A DNA stretch of 34,213 nucleotides from CAZYIW01 sp964647705 (GCA_964647705.1 CAZYIW010000010.1:1-34213); one strand, 5' to 3'. Shown: positions 16,320 to 24,020, numbered from the stretch's first letter. The notes: generated from the sequence alone by a model not told the origin. Translations and numbers: made by a program.

Positions 16320-17585
16320 CTACTCAGTCTTTTTTAATTTGGCGTAATAAAATCCATCAAATTCATTGTGCGGTAATTGTTGCCTGCCTGCTGATACCCG
16401 AACGCCCCAGTCAATATCAAGCGCTACTTCATGCGCATCATTATGGTTTTGTAAAAATGTGCAGATTTGTATTTCATTTTCACTTTTAAGGACTGAACAA
16501 GTGGCATACAATAATGTTCCACCTGGCTTTAACATTTGCCATAAATTGTCCAAAATTGATTTTTGTAATTTGACTAATCTAGCAATATCTTTAGGTTTTC
16601 TCAGTAGTTTAATATCTGGATGGCGACGAATTACCCCTGTGGCTGAACAAGGCGCATCTAACAAGATTTTGTCGAATAGCTGACCATCCCACCAATCTTT
16701 ACTTGTTGCATCACCCAGCTGAGTAGTGATATTACTGATACATAGGCGTTCAGTGTTTTCAGTGACTTTTGTAAGCCGATCTTGATCTAAATCTAAGGCG
16801 ATGATTTTGGCTTCTGGACAAATCTGAGCAAGATGCGTGGCTTTGCCTCCAGGCGCTGAGCAGGCATCCAAAATATATTCCCCAGTTTTGGGCTCAACTA
16901 GGTGAGCACTGAGTTGTGCCGAAGCATCTTGCACATAACATTGGCCTTTTTCAAAATCTGGTAAATCAAACACAGGCACTGCATGCTCAAGCACCAACGC
17001 CTCTGGCGCAATTTTAAGTGTTTTAGATTTAATACCACTCTGGGCCAATTTATTTTGATAAGATTCTCTAGACTCACTATCCCCCACACGGATGCTCATC
17101 GGCGCTTGTATGTTATTATTACTCAGTATTTTTTCAAAATCATCAGGGTAGTTGTTTTTGATCTTTTTTATCAACCAACTAGGGTGAGAGAAGTGGGGTG
17201 TTTTTTGAACAGATTCCTTATCTCGATCAATTTGTCTTAAGATCGCATTAACCAGTTTTTTTGCCCAGCTTTTATCCAGCACCGAAGCCACCTCAACAGT
17301 CTCAAAGATAGCTGCATGAACAGGTGTTTTGGTATAAAGGATCTGGTACGCGCCAATAAGCATTAAGCAATGCAGATCTAAATCTTGTTTTTTTAATGGC
17401 TTTTTTAATAAGCCTGAGACAATGTCATTAAGCTGATGATAAAAACGAATGGTGCCAAAGGTGTAAGCTTTGACTTTGGCATTGTTGTGGTAGTTTGGGT
17501 CGGTAATATCCGATAGAGATTTTTTCTCCAAAACAACAGCACAAACACACTCAAGAGTAGTGCGAATGAGTGTGTTATTTGCCAA
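16320..17585 (-). CDS. rsmB: 16S rRNA m5C967 methyltransferase RsmB
   Basis: 421 aa. It methylates C967 of 16S rRNA using SAM. The N-terminal NusB-like RNA-binding domain covers about 1-130. The catalytic domain has the SAM site DACSAPGGKATHLA (240-253), Cys313 in DAPCSATG and the nucleophile Cys363 in YATCSVLKSENE, the two-cysteine layout of m5C methyltransferases. The start is TTG at 17585, overlapping the last codons of dsbC by 11 bases. A later in-frame ATG would cut off most of the NusB-like domain. No Shine-Dalgarno is seen, so translation probably depends on dsbC. In many genomes rsmB follows fmt; that gene is not here. Confidence 0.93.
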   Translation of the reverse strand: MANNTLIRTTLECVCAVVLEKKSLSDITDPNYHNNAKVKAYTFGTIRFYHQLNDIVSGLLKKPLKKQDLDLHCLMLIGAYQILYTKTPVHAAIFETVEVASVLDKSWAKKLVNAILRQIDRDKESVQKTPHFSHPSWLIKKIKNNYPDDFEKILSNNNIQAPMSIRVGDSESRESYQNKLAQSGIKSKTLKIAPEALVLEHAVPVFDLPDFEKGQCYVQDASAQLSAHLVEPKTGEYILDACSAPGGKATHLAQICPEAKIIALDLDQDRLTKVTENTERLCISNITTQLGDATSKDWWDGQLFDKILLDAPCSATGVIRRHPDIKLLRKPKDIARLVKLQKSILDNLWQMLKPGGTLLYATCSVLKSENEIQICTFLQNHNDAHEVALDIDWGVRVSAGRQQLPHNEFDGFYYAKLKKTE

Positions 17586-18294
17586 GCTTACGTTTGATGG
17601 TTTTTAACAAATCCTCAGGCTTGAGATAACCCGGCAAGTGTGTACCATCAGCCAAGAAAATCGCTGGTGTGCCATTAACACCCAGCTGTTTAGAAATTAA
17701 TAATTGTTTGGTGACTGGACTCACACACTTATCAGAATCTGGAATTTCTTTGCTAATGTTGTATTGATCAAAAGCCATTTTTCTGTCCTCTGCACACCAG
17801 ATTTTTTGCATTTTACTTTGCGCCCTTGGGTGCAAGGATGCCAAAGGCGCGGCTAAATATTTAACCGTGATACCCAACTCATTCATTTTGTCCATGTCAA
17901 AATGCAATTTACGGCAAAAGGGGCAATCAACATCAGTAAACACATTGACAATATGCTCTTCTTGATCTGCTGAATAGATAATTTTGTCTGCATCATCAAC
18001 CGCATTGATCAGTTCGGACTTTAGATTTTTAACTTTTTGGCCTACTGGCATTAATTCTCTTGTGTTTAGATCCACCACACTGCCCTGGATCAGATAACGA
18101 CCATCTTTAGAAACCAATAAGGATTCAATAGGGTTATAAACGATAACTTCATAAACGCCTTCAAAATTGGTATTAACAATGTCTTGTTTTTCAACCTTGC
18201 CAAAAAAACGCTCAAGGTTAGCAATAACAGCATCTTTATTGGCCAATGAAGTACCAGATAATAATATTAAAATTGACAGCACTGATTTAACCAT
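17575..18294 (-). CDS. dsbC: Periplasmic disulfide isomerase DsbC
   Basis: 239 aa with a signal peptide (1-18, ending SLA). DsbC shuffles wrong disulfides in periplasmic proteins and is kept reduced by DsbD. The N-terminal dimerisation domain (about 19-95) includes GVYEVIVYNP; the thioredoxin-like domain has the active site CPFC (124-127) followed by RKLH, the structural pair Cys167/Cys190 and the cis-proline at GTP (208-210). E. coli DsbC has CGYC, so the middle residues differ. Length and domain order match DsbC rather than the larger DsbG. It is first of the dsbC-rsmB unit and diverges from pepA. Confidence 0.92.
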   Translation of the reverse strand: MVKSVLSILILLSGTSLANKDAVIANLERFFGKVEKQDIVNTNFEGVYEVIVYNPIESLLVSKDGRYLIQGSVVDLNTRELMPVGQKVKNLKSELINAVDDADKIIYSADQEEHIVNVFTDVDCPFCRKLHFDMDKMNELGITVKYLAAPLASLHPRAQSKMQKIWCAEDRKMAFDQYNISKEIPDSDKCVSPVTKQLLISKQLGVNGTPAIFLADGTHLPGYLKPEDLLKTIKRKLGK

Positions 18295-18321
18295 GGTTGA
18301 TTTCTCTTCGAAAAATGAATA

Positions 18322-18364
18322 AATTTTACCTAGTTGGGTAAAATTACGGCATTGTATTTAGTAT
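18322..18364. promoter_or_regulatory. Perfect 9-bp inverted repeat and divergent -10 boxes between dsbC and pepA
   Basis: AATTTTACC (18322-18330) and GGTAAAATT (18337-18345) form a perfect inverted repeat with a six-base centre (TAGTTG). No T run follows on either strand, so it is not a terminator. To its right, TACAAT on the minus strand (18356 to 18351) could be the dsbC -10, placing the repeat at the very start of that mRNA. TAGTAT (18359-18364) could be the pepA -10, ten bases before the pepA ATG. The repeat may be an operator or a 5' stabilising hairpin. Confidence 0.45.
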
Positions 18365-18374
18365 TAATTGTTTT

Positions 18375-19802
18375 ATGGAATTTTCTTTATTTAACCAAAA
18401 AATTCAAGATTTTGATGGCGATTGTGCCGTGGTCTTCTTAACGACCGAACAAAATTCTAACAGTGTGCAGATTAATGAGGCAGTATCTCTTAATCACTTT
18501 GATGCTAAGGCGGGTAAATCATTAAACCTTGGCCCAGTCAAAGAATTTAAAGCCAAATATGTTTTATTATTAGGACTTGGAGAGGCACCCGTTACAGCGA
18601 AAAATTATCAAAAATCGCTTAATACTTTAGTGGCATTACTTAACGAAACCAAGGCCAAAAGTGTGGCCATTGATTGTGTAGATATTAAAGGATTTAAAAG
18701 TCCTTGGGTAGAGAGGTTTAGTGCAAGAGTGATGAAAAATGCAGCCTACCATATTGAAAAAGTTGGCATAGAGGACGACACAACCCATGAAATTGAAAGT
18801 GTGGCAGTTTTGTCCAATAAAAAAGATGCAATGGCCTTATCACAAGGTGCAGCAATTGCTGAGGGCATGGCATTTAGTCGATATTTAGCTGATTTGCCTT
18901 CCAATATATGTACCCCAAGCTTTTTGGCTGAAAGTGCACAGGATTTGGCCAAGCAGTACGACTTGGATTGTGAAATTCTAGAGGCAAAGGATATGCAATC
19001 ATTGGGCATGAATTCTTTGCTTTCTGTAGCCAAGGGCTCGATTGAACCGCCCAAGCTCATTAGTCTAAGTTATAAGGGCAATGGTGATGCAAAACCAATC
19101 GTGTTGGTTGGCAAAGGAGTGACATTTGATAGTGGTGGTATCTCACTCAAGCCAGGTGCCGCTATGGATGAGATGAAATACGATATGTGCGGTGCGGCAT
19201 CGGTGCTAGGCACAATGAAGGCAGTTGCGAAAATGCGACTTAAAATCAATTTGGTTGTTGTGGTGCCTAGTGTAGAGAATATGCCAGCACATAACGCCTC
19301 TAAACCGGGTGATGTGGTCAAGTCTATGTCGGGCCAAACCATTGAGATCTTGAACACCGATGCAGAAGGCCGTTTAATTTTATGTGACGCATTAACTTAT
19401 GTCGATAAATACAACCCAGAAGTGGTGATTGATGTAGCCACTCTCACAGGTGCAGTCATTATTGCTCTTGGTAAACACAATACGGGTTTGATGAGTAATG
19501 ACGAAACCTTAACCGATGAAATTATAAAAGTATCTAAAAGCGCAATAGACGGGGTTTGGCCGTTACCGATTGAAGATGAATACGACGAACAACTCAAATC
19601 CAATTTTGCTGATATGGCTAATATTGGCGGACGTGAAGCCGGCACCATTACCGCTGCTTGCTTTTTATCTCGATACACTAAAGACTATCGTTGGGCACAT
19701 CTTGACATTGCCGGGACTGCATGGGTCAGTGGTACCAAAAAAGGTGCAACAGGACGACCTGTGCCCTTGTTGAGTGAATATATACTTAATCAAGTCAATT
19801 AA
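18375..19802 (+). CDS. pepA: Leucyl aminopeptidase PepA (M17)
   Basis: 475 aa. A cytoplasmic di-metal aminopeptidase that trims N-terminal residues from peptides and, in E. coli, also acts as a DNA-binding regulator and Xer accessory factor. The catalytic C-terminal domain is clear: VGKGVTFDSGG at 245-255 (metal ligands Lys247, Asp252), YDMCGAA, and the signature NTDAEGRL at 327-334. The N-terminal domain (about 1-160) is more variable, as usual. No Shine-Dalgarno is seen before the ATG. In many gammaproteobacteria holC follows pepA; here the next gene converges and holC is absent. Confidence 0.96.
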   Translation: MEFSLFNQKIQDFDGDCAVVFLTTEQNSNSVQINEAVSLNHFDAKAGKSLNLGPVKEFKAKYVLLLGLGEAPVTAKNYQKSLNTLVALLNETKAKSVAIDCVDIKGFKSPWVERFSARVMKNAAYHIEKVGIEDDTTHEIESVAVLSNKKDAMALSQGAAIAEGMAFSRYLADLPSNICTPSFLAESAQDLAKQYDLDCEILEAKDMQSLGMNSLLSVAKGSIEPPKLISLSYKGNGDAKPIVLVGKGVTFDSGGISLKPGAAMDEMKYDMCGAASVLGTMKAVAKMRLKINLVVVVPSVENMPAHNASKPGDVVKSMSGQTIEILNTDAEGRLILCDALTYVDKYNPEVVIDVATLTGAVIIALGKHNTGLMSNDETLTDEIIKVSKSAIDGVWPLPIEDEYDEQLKSNFADMANIGGREAGTITAACFLSRYTKDYRWAHLDIAGTAWVSGTKKGATGRPVPLLSEYILNQVN

Positions 19803-19958
19803 AGGCAGACTCAGATCTTTTTTTAAAATGTCGCGGCTTTAGTATAAGCTGTCAATCGTTATTTTGATGATGAGGCCTCCTCGCCACTGTTGTGTTGATA
19901 GATGCTTAAACAAGACCTTAGGAGTTATGTTGCCGAGTGGTTATTGTTGTCCTTATTT
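19803..19958. other. Gene-free spacer between converging genes
   Basis: 156 bases between the 3' ends of pepA and the metallo-beta-lactamase-fold gene, the longest 3'-3' gap in the window. I see no convincing terminator; there is a T run (19818-19825) without a strong stem. GAGGCCTC and a short GCTT/AAGC stem are the only structures. An eleven-codon frame with a GGAG just upstream (ATG at 19927) has no further support. Confidence 0.5.
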
Positions 19959-20903
19959 TTAATTCTCTTTATCTAGCCAAACACCTAACCCTTGGGCACA
20001 AATTTCTATATCACCTTTAAAAATTTTGGTTTGTTGCTCAGTGTCTAAAACAACACCATGGTTTTTGGTGGTATTGAGCAAAAATGCCAATAAAGCGGTT
20101 TTAATCGCCTGATGTCGATTTGTATCGTGCTTGCAATGGCGTGCAATTTTTACAAAATCATCAATATGTTTGGCCAACGTTTTAGAAAGTGTTGTGGACC
20201 ATTCAATACGACAAAAATGGGTAAGGTAGGCATATTTTGGGTTAAGTGCATCTAAACGTTCAATGGTATTTTTCCATGTTTGTGGGTCAAATTGTATGGG
20301 CGAAGTGGGCGGAAAAATCATCACACCTTTTTTGTTGTCAAGTTCTCGATAACTAACACCTAAAGTATCCCCACTAAAAACACCTTGTGAATACTCATCC
20401 CAGATACAAACATGGTGTTTAGCATGCCCCGGGGTATTGATAAATTTAAGCTTTCGATTACCAAGAATAATACTGTCGTTGTCATTAGCGATTACAATTC
20501 TTGACTCATCAATTGGGATTAAATCACCTAAGAATTGCTTAAAAAACAATTCTCCATAAACATCAATAACGCCTGAGCGCAATTTAGATGGATCGACCAA
20601 ATGTTGATAGCCACGCTCATGGACATAAACCTTGGCATTGGGAAGATGTCTGAGTAGCTCTCCAGCCCCTCCCGCGTGGTCCAGGTGTATGTGCGTTAGT
20701 AAAATATAGTCAACACAGTCATAAGCAATACCTTTTGCATCTAGAGTTGCTAATAATTTTGCTACAGAAAAGTAGCATCCCGTATCAATGAATGCTGCGC
20801 GATTAGAGTCTTCAATTAAATAACTGGCAACGAAATTTTTTCGCATGTGCTCAGTATCAATACAACAGATATTGAAATCTAGATCTTGGTAGATGGACTG
20901 CAT
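19959..20903 (-). CDS. Metallo-beta-lactamase-fold hydrolase
   Basis: 314 aa from the ATG at 20903, chosen because AGAAGGA sits just before it. An ATG 15 bases further upstream lies in the terminator's T run and has no ribosome binding site. The MBL metal site is HIHLDH at 71-76, with further ligands likely in NTPGHAKHH, FSGDTLG and YLTHFC. This is the glyoxalase II-like branch, but it does not show enough to call glyoxalase II or a persulfide dioxygenase. No signal peptide. About 100 C-terminal residues after the MBL core are helical and not recognised. It is separated from the upstream DUF302 gene by an intrinsic terminator, so expression needs read-through or a promoter inside that gene. 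Confidence 0.8.
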   Translation of the reverse strand: MQSIYQDLDFNICCIDTEHMRKNFVASYLIEDSNRAAFIDTGCYFSVAKLLATLDAKGIAYDCVDYILLTHIHLDHAGGAGELLRHLPNAKVYVHERGYQHLVDPSKLRSGVIDVYGELFFKQFLGDLIPIDESRIVIANDNDSIILGNRKLKFINTPGHAKHHVCIWDEYSQGVFSGDTLGVSYRELDNKKGVMIFPPTSPIQFDPQTWKNTIERLDALNPKYAYLTHFCRIEWSTTLSKTLAKHIDDFVKIARHCKHDTNRHQAIKTALLAFLLNTTKNHGVVLDTEQQTKIFKGDIEICAQGLGVWLDKEN

Positions 20904-20917
20904 TTTTCCTTCTGGCA

Positions 20918-20948
20918 TAAAAAAACCGCCCTATTTGAGCGGTTTTTA
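20918..20948 (-). terminator. Rho-independent terminator after the DUF302 gene
   Basis: AAAAACCGC (20921-20929) pairs with GCGGTTTTT (20939-20947) around a nine-base loop. Read on the minus strand it ends in a T run and lies just after the DUF302 stop. The A and T runs on both sides make it usable in either direction. It fills most of the 60-base gap before the MBL gene. Confidence 0.85.
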
Positions 20949-20963
20949 AAAAACTAGCAAATT

Positions 20964-21602
20964 TTAGAAGTCGCCTTCTGCACCACCTTGTTGAATAGCG
21001 GTAATAGTATCTTTAACTTGAAGTGCCAATTCATATAGATGTGGAGGCAGTGGCTTGCCACCGTAAATCATCATGTCCATGTTTAACGAATACAACCACA
21101 TGTCACCTTTTTTACCTTCCGACTTAAAGTGTTCTTCGTCTTGAATCAAAGCAATACGACAAGGTAGGTAGGCAGAGAATGCATCCGAATATTCCACCAT
21201 AGTCATGGCTGTGGTTGGTTTACAGTATTGATAAATTTTTAAGAAACGTTGATCTTTGCCCAATTGTAATTGCACCTGTTCAGACAAAGGTAGGGTGCCT
21301 ACTTCTTTAATTTGTTTTTCAGTAGCAATCGAAGACATTGCTTCTTCAATATCTTCAACAGTTAAGTCTTTAGCAACTTTATTCTTTACTATGGTAGCTT
21401 CAACAATATCACCTGTGTCAAGTAGTGTGTTCGCCATATCCATGTAGACACCGGTAGATTTTTCGTGTAATTGTGGGCTTACCACCTCACTAATAATCTT
21501 TGAAGTAATGCCATATTTGGCTTGCATGGTTACCATATAGTACACGGCAATTGCACCGATTAAAATTAAAAGCCACTTAATTAAATTAACGATTGTGCTC
21601 AT
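20964..21602 (-). CDS. Membrane-anchored DUF302 protein
   Basis: 212 aa from the ATG at 21602, preceded by AAGGAG. Residues about 4-24 form one membrane segment (NLIKWLLILIGAIAVYYMVT); the rest is soluble. The C-terminal half fits DUF302: PCRIALIQDEEH, then GDMWLYSLNMDMMIYGGKPLPP and a final helix. The function of DUF302 is not established; such proteins are frequent in sulfur-oxidising bacteria. The region between membrane segment and domain (about 30-100) is helical and acidic. It follows the CBS gene by 97 bases on the same strand and may have its own promoter, but I cannot point to a convincing one. Confidence 0.75.
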   Translation of the reverse strand: MSTIVNLIKWLLILIGAIAVYYMVTMQAKYGITSKIISEVVSPQLHEKSTGVYMDMANTLLDTGDIVEATIVKNKVAKDLTVEDIEEAMSSIATEKQIKEVGTLPLSEQVQLQLGKDQRFLKIYQYCKPTTAMTMVEYSDAFSAYLPCRIALIQDEEHFKSEGKKGDMWLYSLNMDMMIYGGKPLPPHLYELALQVKDTITAIQQGGAEGDF

Positions 21603-21699
21603 TGATTTCTCCTTATAGTTAGTTAAAGCAAACAATAAGTTGCAGATTTTATCATCTTTGTTTATAACAGGGTGTAGAAATGCACTACTTTACTGAGCG

Positions 21700-22095
21700 C
21701 TATACCACTCTAAGGCCATTAAAAACAATATTTGTTAGGCTCACCACACCCACAATATCTCTATTGTCTATGACCGGACATCGCGATAGCCCAAAATGTG
21801 TGAGTAGCTCAGCACAATAACGTATATCCATATTAGGGTGTACAGAAAGGGCAGGTTTATTCATAATCTCATAAACATTCACACGTTCAAGTGAACGATC
21901 TTTAGCAATGACTTTTGCAGCAATATCGGCAATCAGCAAGACACCATACTCATCATGGTCATGAGATTTTTCTACCAATAGCATTTTAGTTTTTTGATGC
22001 TTCATATTGTTTAATGCATCTTTGACAGTAGATTTGCCATCAACAATGTCAACTTTTGTCCACATCACATCTTTTACCAGTATCACTTCACTCAT
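21700..22095 (-). CDS. Two-CBS-domain protein
   Basis: 131 aa, made up almost entirely of a tandem CBS pair. First copy about 9-60 (VKDVMWTKVDIVDGKSTVKDA...YGVLLIADIAAKVI), second about 75-131 (EIMNKPALSVHPNMDIRYCAELL...DIVGVVSLTNIVF). CBS pairs usually bind adenine nucleotides or related ligands and act as sensors on enzymes or transporters. There is no extra output domain, so it would act through a partner. The ATG overlaps the stop of the PII-like gene (ATGA), indicating coupled translation and a likely shared role. Confidence 0.88.
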   Translation of the reverse strand: MSEVILVKDVMWTKVDIVDGKSTVKDALNNMKHQKTKMLLVEKSHDHDEYGVLLIADIAAKVIAKDRSLERVNVYEIMNKPALSVHPNMDIRYCAELLTHFGLSRCPVIDNRDIVGVVSLTNIVFNGLRVV

Positions 22096-22442
22096 AATTT
22101 TTCCTCCACAGTTTGTTCCAATGCTTTAATTTGATGCATAATGCCAACCGCATCCTCAACATCAATTTGAAATGCAATCCCCTCTTGAGAGTCAGATTCA
22201 AAGTTTCCAGCCTTGGCCACAGTTTCTAAAATTTTTCTAGCCAAATGTTGTTCTACCAATAAAAATAGCACATCTCTTGGGGTCTCAAGGTTAAGTCCAA
22301 GAAAAGTTTTTTCATGTTCTAAACCCTCACCTCTGGCCTGCGAAATAATGGTTGACCCTGTTGCCCCTTGCTCTCTAGTGGCTTCAAGAATCGCCTCAGT
22401 CTTTGCACTGTCAACAAAAGCGATAATTAATTTAAATTTCAT
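22092..22442 (-). CDS. Atypical PII-like signalling protein
   Basis: 116 aa, the length of a PII subunit. The start MKFKLIIAFVDSAKTEAILEA, the turn GATGST (26-31) and the alpha/beta pattern fit the PII (GlnB-like) ferredoxin fold. It is not a classical GlnB/GlnK: the T-loop (about 37-55) has no uridylylated Tyr, the nucleotide-binding TGKIGDGK block is replaced by AGNFESDSQEG (78-88), and the C-terminal R-x-G-E is missing. It has a strong ribosome binding site (AAAGGAG). PII-like proteins often control a neighbouring membrane transporter, here the two DUF1538 proteins. Confidence 0.75.
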   Translation of the reverse strand: MKFKLIIAFVDSAKTEAILEATREQGATGSTIISQARGEGLEHEKTFLGLNLETPRDVLFLLVEQHLARKILETVAKAGNFESDSQEGIAFQIDVEDAVGIMHQIKALEQTVEEKL

Positions 22443-22460
22443 AGCTACTCCTTTGTTTTA

Positions 22461-22480
22461 ATTATAAGTTTTTATACTTA
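22461..22480 (-). promoter_or_regulatory. Possible internal promoter before the PII-like gene
   Basis: In the AT-rich 76-base gap after the second DUF1538 gene, the minus strand has TATAAT (22466 to 22461) 18 bases before the PII-like ATG. Partly overlapping it is a small inverted repeat TAAGT/ACTTA (22465-22480). No good -35 box is visible. It may let the sensor genes be expressed apart from the membrane genes. Confidence 0.3.
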
Positions 22481-22518
22481 CTTGTTTTTAAATAAATTTT
22501 TCAATATTTTTTTTCTAC

Positions 22519-23250
22519 TTATTTTTTAAGAAATTTAGCAAAATTCACATATGCCATCACACTCATAATGGGAAACAATGAGGCAAAGGCAATCAGGCCA
22601 AAGCCATCAATGAGTGGGTTTCTGCCATCAATACTACTGGCCAACCCGATGCCTAATGCAGCAACCAGGGGGACAGTAACGGTTGATGTGGTAACGCCAC
22701 CCGAGTCATATGCCAAAGCAATGACGGCCTTGGGGGAGAAATAGGTTTGTACCAGCACCACAACATAACCGGATATGATGAAATAATGTAATGGTAAACC
22801 AGCCACGATTCGATAACTACCCAGAGCAATACCAATTGCAACACCAACTGCAACCGCTATTCGAAGTGGCCAAACTTTGATAAAGCCACCAGAGACTTTT
22901 TCTGCTTTAATGGCTACCGCCAATAGTGCAGGTTCGGCGATAGTCGTGGCAAAACCGATGCAGGCGGCAAATATATAAACCCAATAATAATCCATCCAGC
23001 TCAGGTTTGTTTTACCAATAAAATCCTCAGAAGTCAGTTGATTGGCCATGAGCTTCCCTAATGGGAACAGTGCTTGTTCTAAACCAACAATGAATAAAGT
23101 GAGGCCAATCCAAACCAGGATAAAACCGACAATGATGCGTTTTACCTTTGGGATTTGTTGTTTCAGTATTAGACTCTGAAAGCCAAATAGCACTAGGGCA
23201 ATGGGTAGGATATTCCATAGCATGTCAGCCAATGCGGTGAACAGATTCAT
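22519..23250 (-). CDS. DUF1538 membrane protein, second copy
   Basis: 243 aa, about seven membrane segments. Landmarks shared with the upstream copy: NILPIALVLFGFQ (13-25), GLTLFIVGLEQALFP (49-63), GFATTIAEPALLAVA (99-113), FIISGYVVV, and the long block GGVTTSTVTVPL (184-195) with GLASSIDGRNPLIDGFG (202-218). The invariant AEP and GGVTTST motifs inside membrane regions suggest substrate or ion sites. DUF1538 has no function I can name. Its ATG overlaps the stop of the first copy (ATGA). It is the shorter of the two and lacks the basic N-terminal extension. Confidence 0.8.
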   Translation of the reverse strand: MNLFTALADMLWNILPIALVLFGFQSLILKQQIPKVKRIIVGFILVWIGLTLFIVGLEQALFPLGKLMANQLTSEDFIGKTNLSWMDYYWVYIFAACIGFATTIAEPALLAVAIKAEKVSGGFIKVWPLRIAVAVGVAIGIALGSYRIVAGLPLHYFIISGYVVVLVQTYFSPKAVIALAYDSGGVTTSTVTVPLVAALGIGLASSIDGRNPLIDGFGLIAFASLFPIMSVMAYVNFAKFLKK

Positions 23251-24020
23251 ACCAGCATCCCGAATATCATCACTGCCACTATTGGGAAAAGCGCTGCTAG
23301 GGCAATCACCCCAAATCCATCCGTCAGCGGATTTCTTCCTCGGATAGAGCTGGCCAACCCCACCCCAAGTGCACTGAGTAGGGGCACTGTAATGGTGCTG
23401 GTGGTTACACCACCTGCATCATAAGCAACCCCGATAATAAAATCGGGGGCAAGGATCGTTGTGAGGATAATCACACCATAACCACCGATTATAAAATAAG
23501 ACAGTGACCAACCTTTTAGGATGCGGATCATACTTAACACTACTGAGAGTCCAACCGCAATGGCAACTGTATATCGAAGACCAACCGCATAACCCTCCAG
23601 CGCCATTGAGTTGTTATCAATCACACCCCCGAGTTGCGCAACCTTACTGGCCTCATTCGCAACGGCGATTAGCGCGGGTTCGGCAAACGAGGTACCAAAG
23701 CCCAAAACAAAAGCAAAAGTCAACAACCAAAACAATGAACCCTTTTTAACAAAGCTGTAAGCCAAAGCTTCGGCAATTGGAAATAGACCCAGTTCTAGGC
23801 CATAAACAAACATTGTTAAGCCGACCAACACAAAGGCAGTGCCAATGAGCAGATTATCCAGATTAGGAATGTTTTGTTCTAACACCACCCATTGAAAAAA
23901 AACAATGACCAATATAATTGGCAAGATGTCTTTGGCACTTTCTAACAAATTTTTGGCAAAGCGCCGAGCAATTTTTTTCACTAAGTGCTTTTGGATATTT
24001 TTCACGACAAAAACTTTCAA
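23247..24020 (-). CDS. DUF1538 membrane protein, first copy
   Basis: 257 aa, paralogous to the downstream copy over its full length: DILPIILVIVFFQ (31-43), GLTMFVYGLELGLFP (67-81), GFGTSFAEPALIAVA (107-121), FIIGGYGVI and GGVTTSTITVPL (203-214) followed by GLASSIRGRNPLTDGFG (221-237). Residues 1-30 are basic and cytoplasmic. The start is uncertain: the longest frame begins with TTG at 24020, with GTG options at 24005 and 23981, and no Shine-Dalgarno. The two copies together probably form the two halves of one carrier. It is the first gene of the DUF1538-DUF1538-PII-like-CBS unit and diverges from pabC-mltG with only 31 bases between. Confidence 0.8.
   Translation of the reverse strand: MKVFVVKNIQKHLVKKIARRFAKNLLESAKDILPIILVIVFFQWVVLEQNIPNLDNLLIGTAFVLVGLTMFVYGLELGLFPIAEALAYSFVKKGSLFWLLTFAFVLGFGTSFAEPALIAVANEASKVAQLGGVIDNNSMALEGYAVGLRYTVAIAVGLSVVLSMIRILKGWSLSYFIIGGYGVIILTTILAPDFIIGVAYDAGGVTTSTITVPLLSALGVGLASSIRGRNPLTDGFGVIALAALFPIVAVMIFGMLV

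Noticed and set aside
16366..16683. 105-codon plus-strand frame opposite rsmB
   Set aside because: It lies antisense to the conserved RsmB catalytic domain, and its translation resembles no protein family.
19927..19962. Eleven-codon frame with GGAG upstream in the pepA/MBL spacer
   Set aside because: Too short, spacing to the GGAG is only two bases, and it runs into the end of the MBL gene; no other evidence.
19959..20903. Calling the MBL protein glyoxalase II or persulfide dioxygenase
   Set aside because: Only the general metal site can be seen; family-specific residues and the C-terminal domain do not match clearly enough.
22092..22442. Calling the PII-like protein GlnB or GlnK
   Set aside because: The uridylylation Tyr, the TGKIGDGK loop and the C-terminal motif are missing, and no ammonium transporter is adjacent.
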